A program made the translations under genes and the position numbers. A DNA stretch of 11,159 bases from Clostridiaceae bacterium (GTDB lineage Bacteria; Bacillota; Clostridia; Acetivibrionales; DUMC01): the NCBI GenBank assembly GCA_012512865.1, contig JAAZDH010000108.1, positions 1 through 11,159 of the forward strand, written 5' to 3'. Positions 1 through 6,516 of the stretch are shown here, piece by piece. Under the pieces are notes generated by a model. That model searched no databases. It saw only the letters and a program-made list of their open reading frames with translations, and was not told the origin of the DNA. Positions within the stretch are counted from its first letter, which is position 1, and every line of letters starts with the position of its first letter.

Positions 1-15
1 CGTCCCAGTGTCACA
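1..15. repeat. Partial copy of CGTCCC-GTGTCA repeat family at window edge
   Basis: The first bases, CGTCCCAGTGTCAC, match 12 of 14 positions of CGTCCCTGTGTCAT, which occurs twice at 5753-5783 inside the hairpin element at the right end of the cassette. The rest of the element would lie left of the window, so only the end is visible. Short matches can arise by chance, hence the moderate confidence. Confidence 0.45.
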
Positions 16-48
16 CTTGAATTTTCTTTTATGAATGTTAGAATAATG

Positions 49-78
49 TTAAGGTTGGGGCAAATTGCATGGTATGAT
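49..78 (+). promoter_or_regulatory. Candidate sigma-A promoter for the ClbS-like gene
   Basis: A TATGAT box (73-78, five of six matches to TATAAT) lies about 35 bases before the ribosome binding site. A weak TTAAGG -35 box sits at 49-54 with an 18-base spacer. The -10 box is reasonable and the -35 box is poor. Read from sequence only. Confidence 0.3.
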
Positions 79-114
79 AAGGAATAATGATGTTTTAATA
101 AAGGAGTACATGTT

Positions 115-627
115 ATGCAGGGGTATGAAAGTAAAAAGGCTCTTATTACAGAAATTCAAAAAACTGCTGATCTGTTTATTAACGAGTTTTCGGGTATCAA
201 GGAAAGTGACAAGGACAGGTTAATAGACGGTGTGGACAGAACACCCGCCCAGATGATAGCTTACCAGATGAGCTGGATGGATTTGATTATGGGATGGGAC
301 AAAGATGAAGCGGAAGGTAAGCAGGTAGTTACCCCTTGCGAGGGATACAAGTGGAATAACCTGGGTGCCCTATACCAAAGCTTTTATGAAAGATTTTCTT
401 CATATTCTCTAAGCGAATTAGAGGAATTGTTTAAAGAAAAAGTAGTTGCTTTTGTACAATGGCTTGACGGTTTTACAGAAGAAGATGTTTTCACGGCAGG
501 CAGCCGTAAATGGGCGTCTTCTACACCATCCAACTGGCCTGTGTGGAAATGGGTACATATTAATACAGTTGCTCCGTTCAAGTCCTTCCGCAGTAAGATT
601 AGGAAGTGGAAGAAGTTAAATGAATAA
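115..627 (+). CDS. ClbS/DfsB-family four-helix bundle protein (DUF1706)
   Basis: This 170-residue soluble protein belongs by its look to the ClbS/DfsB family (formerly DUF1706), helical-bundle proteins of about 150-180 residues. Supporting marks are the N-terminal helix with repeated K and E, the D-x-T-P-A-Q-M-I-A-Y segment (about residues 41-50) followed by a W-rich helix, and the typical C-terminal W-P-V-W-K-W-x-H-I-N-T-V-A-P-F block (about 140-154) ending in basic residues. ClbS itself is the colibactin self-resistance cyclopropane hydrolase, but most family members have no known substrate, and no colibactin or other natural-product genes are visible here, so only the family is claimed. 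The start has a clear AAAGGAG at 100-106, eight bases upstream. An ATG at 110 is out of frame. There is no signal peptide or membrane segment. It is co-directional with the AAA+/VWA genes but separated from them by 169 bases of repeat-rich spacer. Confidence 0.88.
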   Translation: MQGYESKKALITEIQKTADLFINEFSGIKESDKDRLIDGVDRTPAQMIAYQMSWMDLIMGWDKDEAEGKQVVTPCEGYKWNNLGALYQSFYERFSSYSLSELEELFKEKVVAFVQWLDGFTEEDVFTAGSRKWASSTPSNWPVWKWVHINTVAPFKSFRSKIRKWKKLNE

Positions 628-630
628 ATG

Positions 631-657
631 AATAATAAGAATAATAAGAATAAAAAG
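631..657 (+). repeat. Three tandem 9-bp units (AATAATAAG)
   Basis: Directly after the stop codon of the ClbS-like gene come AATAATAAG at 631-639, the same at 640-648, and a one-base variant at 649-657. It is a short direct tandem array in non-coding DNA. Confidence 0.8.
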
Positions 658-711
658 CCAATACAATAGTTGATTTATTCCAGAGGGTCAACGTGCTGTT
701 CTTCTGGCTTT
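654..711. other. Nested inverted repeats in the clbS-like/AAA spacer
   Basis: AAAGCCA (654-660) is perfectly complementary to TGGCTTT (705-711). Inside it GTTGA (669-673) pairs with TCAAC (688-692). On the plus strand no T-run follows the outer stem. On the minus strand the outer stem is followed by a T-rich stretch, so it would look like a terminator for leftward transcription, although no leftward gene ends here. It may attenuate read-through or be fortuitous. Confidence 0.35.
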
Positions 712-733
712 CCATCCATAGTTCCATCCATAG
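710..733 (+). repeat. Perfect 12-bp tandem duplication (TTCCATCCATAG)
   Basis: TTCCATCCATAG occurs at 710-721 and again at 722-733 with no mismatch, in the spacer before the AAA+ gene. Confidence 0.85.
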
Positions 734-796
734 AAATTGTGGAGTATTTTACAGGATGGTTCCAATAGCACTAAATCGGTTCCAGGGAGGGGCGGC

Positions 797-2326
797 ATGA
801 ATATTTTTAAAATTTCGTACAAAGTGGTGCGGGAAAATTCAAAAGATATATACAAGGGGTTTGGATTTAAGCACCTTTCCGACGCAACCCAGTACTATGT
901 ACACCCCAACAACCAGTCATTCAGCGGGACAACCACCCTTTGCCAACCGATTGGCGAATCACTTATACTTTTTGCATCAATGATATTCGGAATCACCAGC
1001 GGAAACGGCGTTGGAGATTATTACGTCAGTGACGACAGGGATACTGTTTTTCTTGATGTGGCGGTTCCGGATGATTACCGTGAGAATGAAGTGGTGGAAA
1101 AGCATGTATATAAGTATCGCGCCCTTTGCAAAGGAAATTCAATAAAGATTGCCGCATATGATTACCATGGTAGGTGGATTGACGGGAACATGGAACACTT
1201 GCGCCCGCTATACAAATTGCTGCCATGTTTCTGTGTCTTATTGGCAAGAGAAATGGAAACAGAACCGGATTATCGCGTAATGATGGAAAAATTCATGGAA
1301 AATCCCGTTGCGGATGCTTTTGTAAATCTGCATGAAGATTTTTACCAAAATCATAAGATGGACGAATTTGAAATAGAATACACGGATTTGTCTTATATTG
1401 ATACCAAGGAATTGCGCTCTTTTTCATCTAGTTATCAAGTAGTAAAAGAAAATAAGGAGCAATTGTATAAAACAAAATTGGAAGCATTGGAAATCACTTC
1501 TTTCGATCCCAATGCTTTCACCCGGGAACAGCTCATGTTTGTACCCAGGCTGTCCCCCGAATTTGTACTGCCCAGGAATTTGCACAGCATTTGCAATGCC
1601 ATAGCGAGCGGGGATATCATATCGGTACTGTTTCACGGCCCGGCGGGAACCGGGAAAACCATGTCATGCAAGCTGATTTGCCAGGCAATAGGACTGCCCG
1701 TCATGGAAACCATAAATTGCACGGAGAACCTAGATGAATTTGTTTTGGGAAAGTTTATCCCGGAAGATGACAGGATTGTTTTTAGAGAAAGCTACGTCAC
1801 CAGGGCAATCCGGGATGGGGGAGCCGTGGTGTTTGAAGAGATTAATTTTGCGAAACCCCAGTACCTGGCATTTGTGAACTCGCTCCTGGATGACAACGGT
1901 TTTGCACGGCTTGATAACGGCCAGGTGGTTAAGCGGCATCCCAATTTCCGCTTTTTTGCCACGATGAATATTGGCTATTTTGGGACAAAGGAACTGAACC
2001 AAGCGCTATACAACCGTTTTAATGCAGTGGTTGAAATTGCCGCCTTATCGGATGAGGCCATTTCCCGCATGCTTATTGCCCGTGTTCCCGAATGTAAACC
2101 CGTTGTTGATAAAATCTTGGGGGTCTATCATAAAATTAAAAAGAAAATTGAAACAGAAGAGCTGGATATTGTTATTTCGCCCCGCAACCTTGAAAACTGG
2201 GCGAGGCTTGCCAGGTATGAGGGTTATATCAATGCTGCCGAAAAAACCATTATTCCCGTTGCAAAATGCGACCGCGCACTGGAGGAAGCTATTCGCGGGA
2301 TTATCGTACTTTATAAGTGGAAATAG
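797..2326 (+). CDS. MoxR/CobS-like AAA+ ATPase
   Basis: A 509-residue AAA+ ATPase. Residue numbers are from the ATG at 797, chosen over an upstream in-frame ATG at 737 because GGGAGGGG sits just before it and the extra 20 residues are not domain-like. The N-terminal ~250 residues are unrecognised. The AAA+ module has Walker A GPAGTGKT (281-288), Walker B GAVVFEE (342-348), sensor 1 FFATMN (386-391), an arginine-finger-like Y-N-R-F (about 405-408) and sensor 2 S-P-R-N-L (about 461-465). The order and the H-P-N-F-R-F-F-A-T-M-N block resemble AAA_5 proteins such as MoxR and CobS. These form ATP-driven hexameric rings that act with VWA-domain partners. The next gene encodes such a partner, 93 bases downstream, so the two probably make one cytoplasmic machine. 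The substrate is unknown. The unusual N-terminal region could recognise it. A McrB-like role was considered, but no McrC or GTPase-type signature motif is seen. Confidence 0.88.
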   Translation: MNIFKISYKVVRENSKDIYKGFGFKHLSDATQYYVHPNNQSFSGTTTLCQPIGESLILFASMIFGITSGNGVGDYYVSDDRDTVFLDVAVPDDYRENEVVEKHVYKYRALCKGNSIKIAAYDYHGRWIDGNMEHLRPLYKLLPCFCVLLAREMETEPDYRVMMEKFMENPVADAFVNLHEDFYQNHKMDEFEIEYTDLSYIDTKELRSFSSSYQVVKENKEQLYKTKLEALEITSFDPNAFTREQLMFVPRLSPEFVLPRNLHSICNAIASGDIISVLFHGPAGTGKTMSCKLICQAIGLPVMETINCTENLDEFVLGKFIPEDDRIVFRESYVTRAIRDGGAVVFEEINFAKPQYLAFVNSLLDDNGFARLDNGQVVKRHPNFRFFATMNIGYFGTKELNQALYNRFNAVVEIAALSDEAISRMLIARVPECKPVVDKILGVYHKIKKKIETEELDIVISPRNLENWARLARYEGYINAAEKTIIPVAKCDRALEEAIRGIIVLYKWK

Positions 2327-2344
2327 TAATAGTAATTTATACGT

Positions 2345-2409
2345 GGAATTAATGTATGGAGTTAATGTATGGAATTATTGTGTGGGATTAATGTATGGAA
2401 TTAGCGAAG
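2345..2409 (+). repeat. 13-bp tandem array upstream of the VWA gene
   Basis: Units starting at 2345, 2358, 2371 and 2384 follow the pattern GGAATTAATGTAT with one to three changes, and a partial fifth unit begins at 2397 and runs into the ribosome binding site of the next gene. A 13-bp unit is not a multiple of three. Copy-number change would move the distance between the AAA+ stop and the VWA start without touching the coding frames. Confidence 0.85.
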
Positions 2410-2419
2410 GGAGGGTACA

Positions 2420-4570
2420 TTGAACAAGGTGAAAGCGCTGAATAGGGAATACAAGAAAATACTTCGCTTGTTCCAGTGTGATTATTACAGGGGCGTTGAG
2501 GAACTGTTTGCGAAAACCCTTTCTGAAAAGGACAGCATTCGCCTCTTTTTTATTAATGAAAACATGGCATTTACAGATGGAAGGAATATAATTGTTGACC
2601 CAGCCATGGACAACCTGTTTGCAGATAGCAGGGCACTGGTTGATACGGAAAAATATATGAACCTGCCTGCTGCTTTTTCTTCCGATCCCTGGAATGCCTT
2701 GTGCATGATTACAAGGGTGCAGAGCATACATGAATGCTTGCACATTTTATACACTGATTTCCCATGTGCCGCAGTGAGGGATGAACGGTGCGACACCAAG
2801 GCAAAACTAAAAACCATGTGCCTTATTTCCAACATTATCGAGGATGCTTACATAGAAGCGGCAGGATGCAGTGTTTTTGACAACCTGGAGCTGTTTTTAA
2901 AATTCGGACGCATATCCCGTCTCTTTGCCAATTCACCTTCCGAGGGTACTATTATACGTGCATTTCAAATTCATAAAAAGGGCCATGAACAGGATAAAGT
3001 GTACGAAACCGGCCAAGGGAATGAAACCGGGAAAAGAAAGCATATGCAGCATGAACAGGGAACGGGCCTCGAAATAGGACACGAAACATGGCACGAAACG
3101 GGGCACAAAACGAGGCATGAAACGGTACACGAAATGGAGCACAAAATGGAGCATGAAACATGGTATGAAACGGGATACGAAACAGGGCATGAGATAGGGC
3201 AGGGAACAGAAAAGGAAACAGAACAAGGAACAGGGCAAAAAACCGGTATAATCCCGCTGGTGCTATATCTTGATTATATGGCCGAATTCCTGTTATATCC
3301 TATGATAAAACAAGGGGAACCTCCCGGGGATATTGCCTGGTACGTGGAGCAAACCAGGCAGCTTTTCCTAGACGGAAGCGCTGCTCCATCTCCAGCCGAG
3401 AGATACGAGTATTGCGGCCGTATTTTTGATATTATTCTTCCCCTTATACCTGGAGACGAAGCATTAATCGATACCGGGAGACTGGACAGGTACTTGGGCG
3501 GACTAAAAACCCACAGCCCTGATGCCGTAACCATAGGAAAAGTTGGCAATAAGGGGAAGACACAAAAAGTTGACGTGCGGCTTTTCACCGATTTAAGCCA
3601 CAAGCCACGTGAGGGGCAGGATTACAAGGAGCAAGTACTTGTGTTGCTGTCCGGGTTCGCAAAACACAAACTGGCTGTTATCAAGATTATAGATGATGAA
3701 GGACGTAAAGTTGTAATTTTTGGAAATAATTATGATTGTGCGGTGTTGCATAAAGATATCAAAATCAATGAAACCAAGCCGAAGATAAATTTAAACCTCA
3801 AAAAAGCATATCAAAACATCTATAATCGTTACCGCATAAATATCAACAACTATAATTCAAGGTTTGTGCAACTGCTGGAAGCGCGTACCCCCATGAAAGA
3901 AGAAAAGCATTTATTCGGCGCAGGCATTTCCTCCAAGCTGTTGGGAGACCCTAAAAAGAGATATTGGTACAGAATCATTGAAGCCATGGATGTGCCTGAT
4001 CTTGCTGTACTCCTGTTAATTGACGGGTCCGGATCAATGTTTGGAATTCGCCGAGATAGCGCAATTATATCATCGGTAATTCTGCACGAGGTTTTAAAAA
4101 AACAGGGGATTAGTCATGCCATAGTTGAACACCGGGGCTATTATCGCTACCCGGAGATAGACATAAACATTTTAGTTGATTTTAATGCACGGAAAGAGGA
4201 AAAATACAATATAATGCAAATTGATGCCCGGGGAGACAACCGGGACGGGCTTGCACTGTTTTGGGCTGAAAGATACATGAATCAGCATGTTCATAGTGAA
4301 AACAAGCTTATAATTGTTTTGTCAGACGGTGTACCAGCCCATGCTGCCGATGAGTATTTTCCGCCTGTCTCTGTTAAGGATACGGCCAATGCAGTAAAAA
4401 AAATCATGAAACGCGGGACAAACATAATAGCCATAGCGCTTGATGACCCCGACTCCTTTGATTGTTATGATAATTTAAAAGAAATTTACCCGAATATCAT
4501 ATCCTGCAATGATTTATCAAGGCTTACGGGGCAGTTGCTTGCAGTGGTGTCGAAGCAATTGCAGCACTAA
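2420..4570 (+). CDS. CobT-like VWA protein with HExxH motif and His/Glu/Thr repeat
   Basis: A 716-residue protein with a TTG start at 2420, preceded by GGGAGGG (2409-2415). A GTG at 2429 is a weaker alternative. Three parts are visible. (1) The N-terminal region has H-E-C-L-H (104-108) and N-I-I-E-D-A-Y-I-E (138-146), reminiscent of the metallopeptidase-like part of CobT/VWA proteins. (2) Residues 217-276 form fifteen degenerate tetrapeptides of the type [HY][EK][TM]x. (3) The C-terminal VWA domain has MIDAS D-G-S-G-S (535-539), G-D-N-R-D-G-L-A-L (605-613) and S-D-G-V-P-A (635-640), very like the CobT VWA (G-E-N-x-D-G-E-A-L and S-D-G-A-P). CobT with CobS forms the motor of aerobic cobaltochelatase, but CobN and cobalamin genes are absent here, so a cobalamin role is not claimed. 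It is expected to bind the upstream AAA+ ring through the VWA domain. There is no signal peptide. The functional call is moderate and the domain call is strong. Confidence 0.85.
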   Translation: MNKVKALNREYKKILRLFQCDYYRGVEELFAKTLSEKDSIRLFFINENMAFTDGRNIIVDPAMDNLFADSRALVDTEKYMNLPAAFSSDPWNALCMITRVQSIHECLHILYTDFPCAAVRDERCDTKAKLKTMCLISNIIEDAYIEAAGCSVFDNLELFLKFGRISRLFANSPSEGTIIRAFQIHKKGHEQDKVYETGQGNETGKRKHMQHEQGTGLEIGHETWHETGHKTRHETVHEMEHKMEHETWYETGYETGHEIGQGTEKETEQGTGQKTGIIPLVLYLDYMAEFLLYPMIKQGEPPGDIAWYVEQTRQLFLDGSAAPSPAERYEYCGRIFDIILPLIPGDEALIDTGRLDRYLGGLKTHSPDAVTIGKVGNKGKTQKVDVRLFTDLSHKPREGQDYKEQVLVLLSGFAKHKLAVIKIIDDEGRKVVIFGNNYDCAVLHKDIKINETKPKINLNLKKAYQNIYNRYRININNYNSRFVQLLEARTPMKEEKHLFGAGISSKLLGDPKKRYWYRIIEAMDVPDLAVLLLIDGSGSMFGIRRDSAIISSVILHEVLKKQGISHAIVEHRGYYRYPEIDINILVDFNARKEEKYNIMQIDARGDNRDGLALFWAERYMNQHVHSENKLIIVLSDGVPAHAADEYFPPVSVKDTANAVKKIMKRGTNIIAIALDDPDSFDCYDNLKEIYPNIISCNDLSRLTGQLLAVVSKQLQH
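3068..3247 (+). repeat. In-frame 12-bp coding repeat (His/Glu/Thr tetrapeptides)
   Basis: Fifteen consecutive 12-base units, in frame, encode residues 217-276 of the VWA protein. The core resembles CACGAAACGGGG. Units 2-11 begin with His or Tyr codons, and the outer units drift to Gln, Lys or Leu. The first and last units are the most diverged, as expected for an array that expanded from the middle. Because the unit contains no stop codons on either strand, long shadow reading frames appear opposite it. Confidence 0.85.
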
Positions 4571-4665
4571 GAATTGTGACAATATGGCAATTTAGCTTTT
4601 TAAACAAAGGTAAAAGACACGGGGATTATTTAATGAGGTACTTAACGAGGGGGTATGAAGGGGTC

Positions 4666-5676
4666 ATGGCAGTGGAGGAAAAAATATTGATTAAATTGAA
4701 AAAGCAATTTCCCGGTAATTTTTTAGAGCTGCCGGAGAAATTCAAAGCAACCGATAAAAACGGAAGAACTGCCTGGAAATACTATAAAAACGGCTCCAAT
4801 TTTCTATACTCGGACAAGTTGCAGTATTATTATGAAACATATAGTGAAAATCTTTTTAAAGGCACACTTGTTAATCACAGGGCAGAATTTGAAAGAGCAG
4901 CAGGGCATGAAATCGAATGCAACGGATACGGTGTACAGAAAATGGCTGCAATAAAATCTTCTTCCGCTTTGCTGTTCAATACATTAGGCGATGACAAGTA
5001 TGTTGCAATAAAAGGACCAGTATTGCCAAACGGGAATTTTCACTTGAAATATGAGGAGCCGCTTCCGGCAATTGATCCGAGGTATCCGGCATATATTGAC
5101 GGCTTTTTGAAAGATGAAAACGGTATGTTTATTTTCATTGAAAGCAAAATGCTTGAATATCTTAACTTGCCAAGAAAGCTGAAGAAGGCATATTTGGATT
5201 GTGAACAATACCAACTTTGGAAGATTGATCCTTATGCAGCCAAATCATTTCAAAAATTATTTGAACAGTCCTGCTGCGATAAATCTTTATCTAAAAATGG
5301 TGAATACAAATCTGTCATACCTGCATACGATATTTTTCAGATCCTGATTCACAGCATGGCAATACTCACTTTTTTGTTAAAGCTAAAAGATAATGTAAAA
5401 GAGGTATTCCTTGTAAATACGGTTTGGAATATACCGGAGAAATCAACCGATTTCCTTGGAGAAGATAAAGAAGAATATCTGGGTAAATGGGAGAATGTAG
5501 TCACCGGCGTGGGACACTTACAAGAGTATTACCTTCCGGAAATCCAGGAAATATATAAAAGTGCATTAGGTAACGAGGTGATTTTTTCCTTCTGTTTTTT
5601 GAAATGGAGCGATTTCAAAGAAATGGTTGAAATGGACATTGAAAGAAAAGAATACTTGAAAAAATATGAACTCTGA
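4666..5676 (+). CDS. PD-(D/E)XK-type putative restriction endonuclease (PGN_0703-like)
   Basis: The 336 residues are numbered from the ATG at 4666. The open frame extends to a GTG at 4576, five bases after the VWA stop, and an ATG at 4633 is also possible. The 4666 start has GAGGGGG 12 bases upstream and gives a natural soluble N-terminus, but the choice is uncertain. The nuclease signature is an acidic residue in Y-I-D-G-F (D145) followed by F-I-F-I-E-S-K (E159, K161), the D...(E/D)xK arrangement of PD-(D/E)XK nucleases. K-S-S-S-A-L-L-F-N (about 97-105) upstream and Y-D-I-F-Q-I-L-I-H-S (about 221-230) downstream are the kind of conserved blocks seen in PGN_0703-family putative restriction endonucleases, from memory of that family. 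It would cut DNA if active. No methyltransferase is adjacent, so a classical restriction-modification pair is not supported. The same strand and short gap place it with the AAA+/VWA genes. Confidence 0.68.
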   Translation: MAVEEKILIKLKKQFPGNFLELPEKFKATDKNGRTAWKYYKNGSNFLYSDKLQYYYETYSENLFKGTLVNHRAEFERAAGHEIECNGYGVQKMAAIKSSSALLFNTLGDDKYVAIKGPVLPNGNFHLKYEEPLPAIDPRYPAYIDGFLKDENGMFIFIESKMLEYLNLPRKLKKAYLDCEQYQLWKIDPYAAKSFQKLFEQSCCDKSLSKNGEYKSVIPAYDIFQILIHSMAILTFLLKLKDNVKEVFLVNTVWNIPEKSTDFLGEDKEEYLGKWENVVTGVGHLQEYYLPEIQEIYKSALGNEVIFSFCFLKWSDFKEMVEMDIERKEYLKKYEL

Positions 5677-5700
5677 AGAAAAGACGGCAACCATTGCAAC

Positions 5701-5804
5701 GTGACACGCGTGATACGGGGACGGGGGTAATGTCACCTCACCCTGTGTCACCCGTCCCTGTGTCATGTGCGTCCCTGTGTCATTGTGACAATAGCCCCGT
5801 CCCC
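5701..5804. repeat. GGGGACGGGG hairpin element with CGTCCCTGTGTCAT repeats
   Basis: GGGGACGGGG (5717-5726) and CCCCGTCCCC (5795-5804) are perfect inverted repeats. The stem continues inward, with two mismatches, to GTCAC (5732-5736) and GTGAC (5785-5789), giving about 20 positions. The 48-base loop holds two exact copies of CGTCCCTGTGTCAT (5753-5766 and 5770-5783) plus a related CCCTGTGTCAC. It fills the gap between two convergent genes and could stop transcription from both sides, though neither side has a clean T-run. Such GACGG/TGTCA elements are, to my knowledge, dispersed in clostridial genomes and resemble REP-type sequences. Confidence 0.7.
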
Positions 5805-5812
5805 ATGTAATG

Positions 5813-6478
5813 TTAGAAGAACTTGGCCCGGGCCTGCTCCTTTACCTCCTGGCTTACGCTGAATGGAATTCTCGTGGTATACCCGGCCTTGGCAGCCACG
5901 ATCATCTTTGTCGGCCATGCAAAGATGTCCTGGTTCCATTTTAACACCGTGTCATTGTAAACTTCCCTTGCAGCAGTGATTTCCCTTTGTAGGTAGCTGT
6001 TTTGCTGCATAGCGTCGGCAAGGGCACGGTGGGCCATAAGCTCGGGATACGCTTCGAAGGCAACCCTTATATCCCGCATAGCAGTATCCAGCGCACCGGC
6101 AATCTGGCTCCGGTTTTCCTCGGTGGGCTTTATTCCCCCGCGGAACTGGGCGACAGATTTCATTACATCCTTGTCAAGCTCAATTGCTTTTTCAACAATG
6201 CCTACCACGTTTTGCAGTATCTGCACCCTTTGCTCAAGGTAGTTGTCAATCTGGGATGCATTATGCTGGATTTTTTGCTCCAAGGCCTTGAAATAATTCC
6301 TCGCCCTGATTTTCATAAACAGGAAAATCAGCCCCGGCAAGATAAGCGGAAACCAAAGAAAAATCTCGAATATTACTGAACCAATCCCTGTTTTCACGGG
6401 AAGCTGTTTATGAATGACATTTACATCCCGTCCTTCCTTGCTGACCGGCCCAGTTAATTCGTCAAGTTCATTTGCCAT
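5813..6478 (-). CDS. lemA: LemA family membrane protein
   Basis: A 221-residue protein. An N-terminal cytoplasmic or linker stretch of about 33 residues is followed by one hydrophobic segment (about 34-55) and a long helical LemA domain. The diagnostic part is near the C-terminus: a helix ending A-R-E-V-Y-N-D-T-V-L-K-W-N (about 170-182), then F-A-W-P and a K-A-G-Y segment, which matches the LemA pattern of Y-N-x-x-V-x-x-Y-N followed by F-P. The Q-I-D-N-Y-L-E-Q-R block near 76-84 is also typical. LemA proteins are membrane-anchored helical hairpins with no agreed biochemical role. AAAGGGGG lies just upstream of the start on the minus strand (6486-6493). The gene begins 38 bases after the stop of the upstream membrane-protein gene, so the two are almost certainly cotranscribed. 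The long N-terminus before the membrane helix differs from short classical LemA proteins. Confidence 0.9.
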   Translation of the reverse strand: MANELDELTGPVSKEGRDVNVIHKQLPVKTGIGSVIFEIFLWFPLILPGLIFLFMKIRARNYFKALEQKIQHNASQIDNYLEQRVQILQNVVGIVEKAIELDKDVMKSVAQFRGGIKPTEENRSQIAGALDTAMRDIRVAFEAYPELMAHRALADAMQQNSYLQREITAAREVYNDTVLKWNQDIFAWPTKMIVAAKAGYTTRIPFSVSQEVKEQARAKFF

Positions 6479-6516
6479 TATAAATCCCCCTTTTCGTTGT
6501 TATCATTTTAATCCTT

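Noticed and set aside
2022..2423. Plus-strand ORF of 133 codons overlapping the end of the AAA+ gene
   Set aside because: It overlaps the conserved AAA+ C-terminus in another frame, its tail translates the 13-bp array, and it has no ribosome binding site.
2933..3238. Antisense ORF rich in Phe, Cys and Pro opposite the VWA gene
   Set aside because: It exists only because the 12-bp coding repeat lacks stops in all frames. It has the same periodic composition and no credible start signal.
797..4570. True cobaltochelatase CobS/CobT
   Set aside because: The VWA motifs are CobT-like, but no CobN or cobalamin genes are in the window and the third gene is nuclease-like. The similarity is kept as a domain statement only.
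4576..4665. Nuclease gene start at the GTG at 4576, coupled to the VWA stop
   Set aside because: No ribosome binding site precedes it and the extra 30 residues look unlike a conserved N-terminus. It is kept as an alternative start rather than the call.
5701..5804. Standard rho-independent terminator
   Set aside because: The stem is long and GC-rich but the loop is 48 bases and no T-run follows on either strand. It may still slow polymerase, so it is listed as a repeat element.
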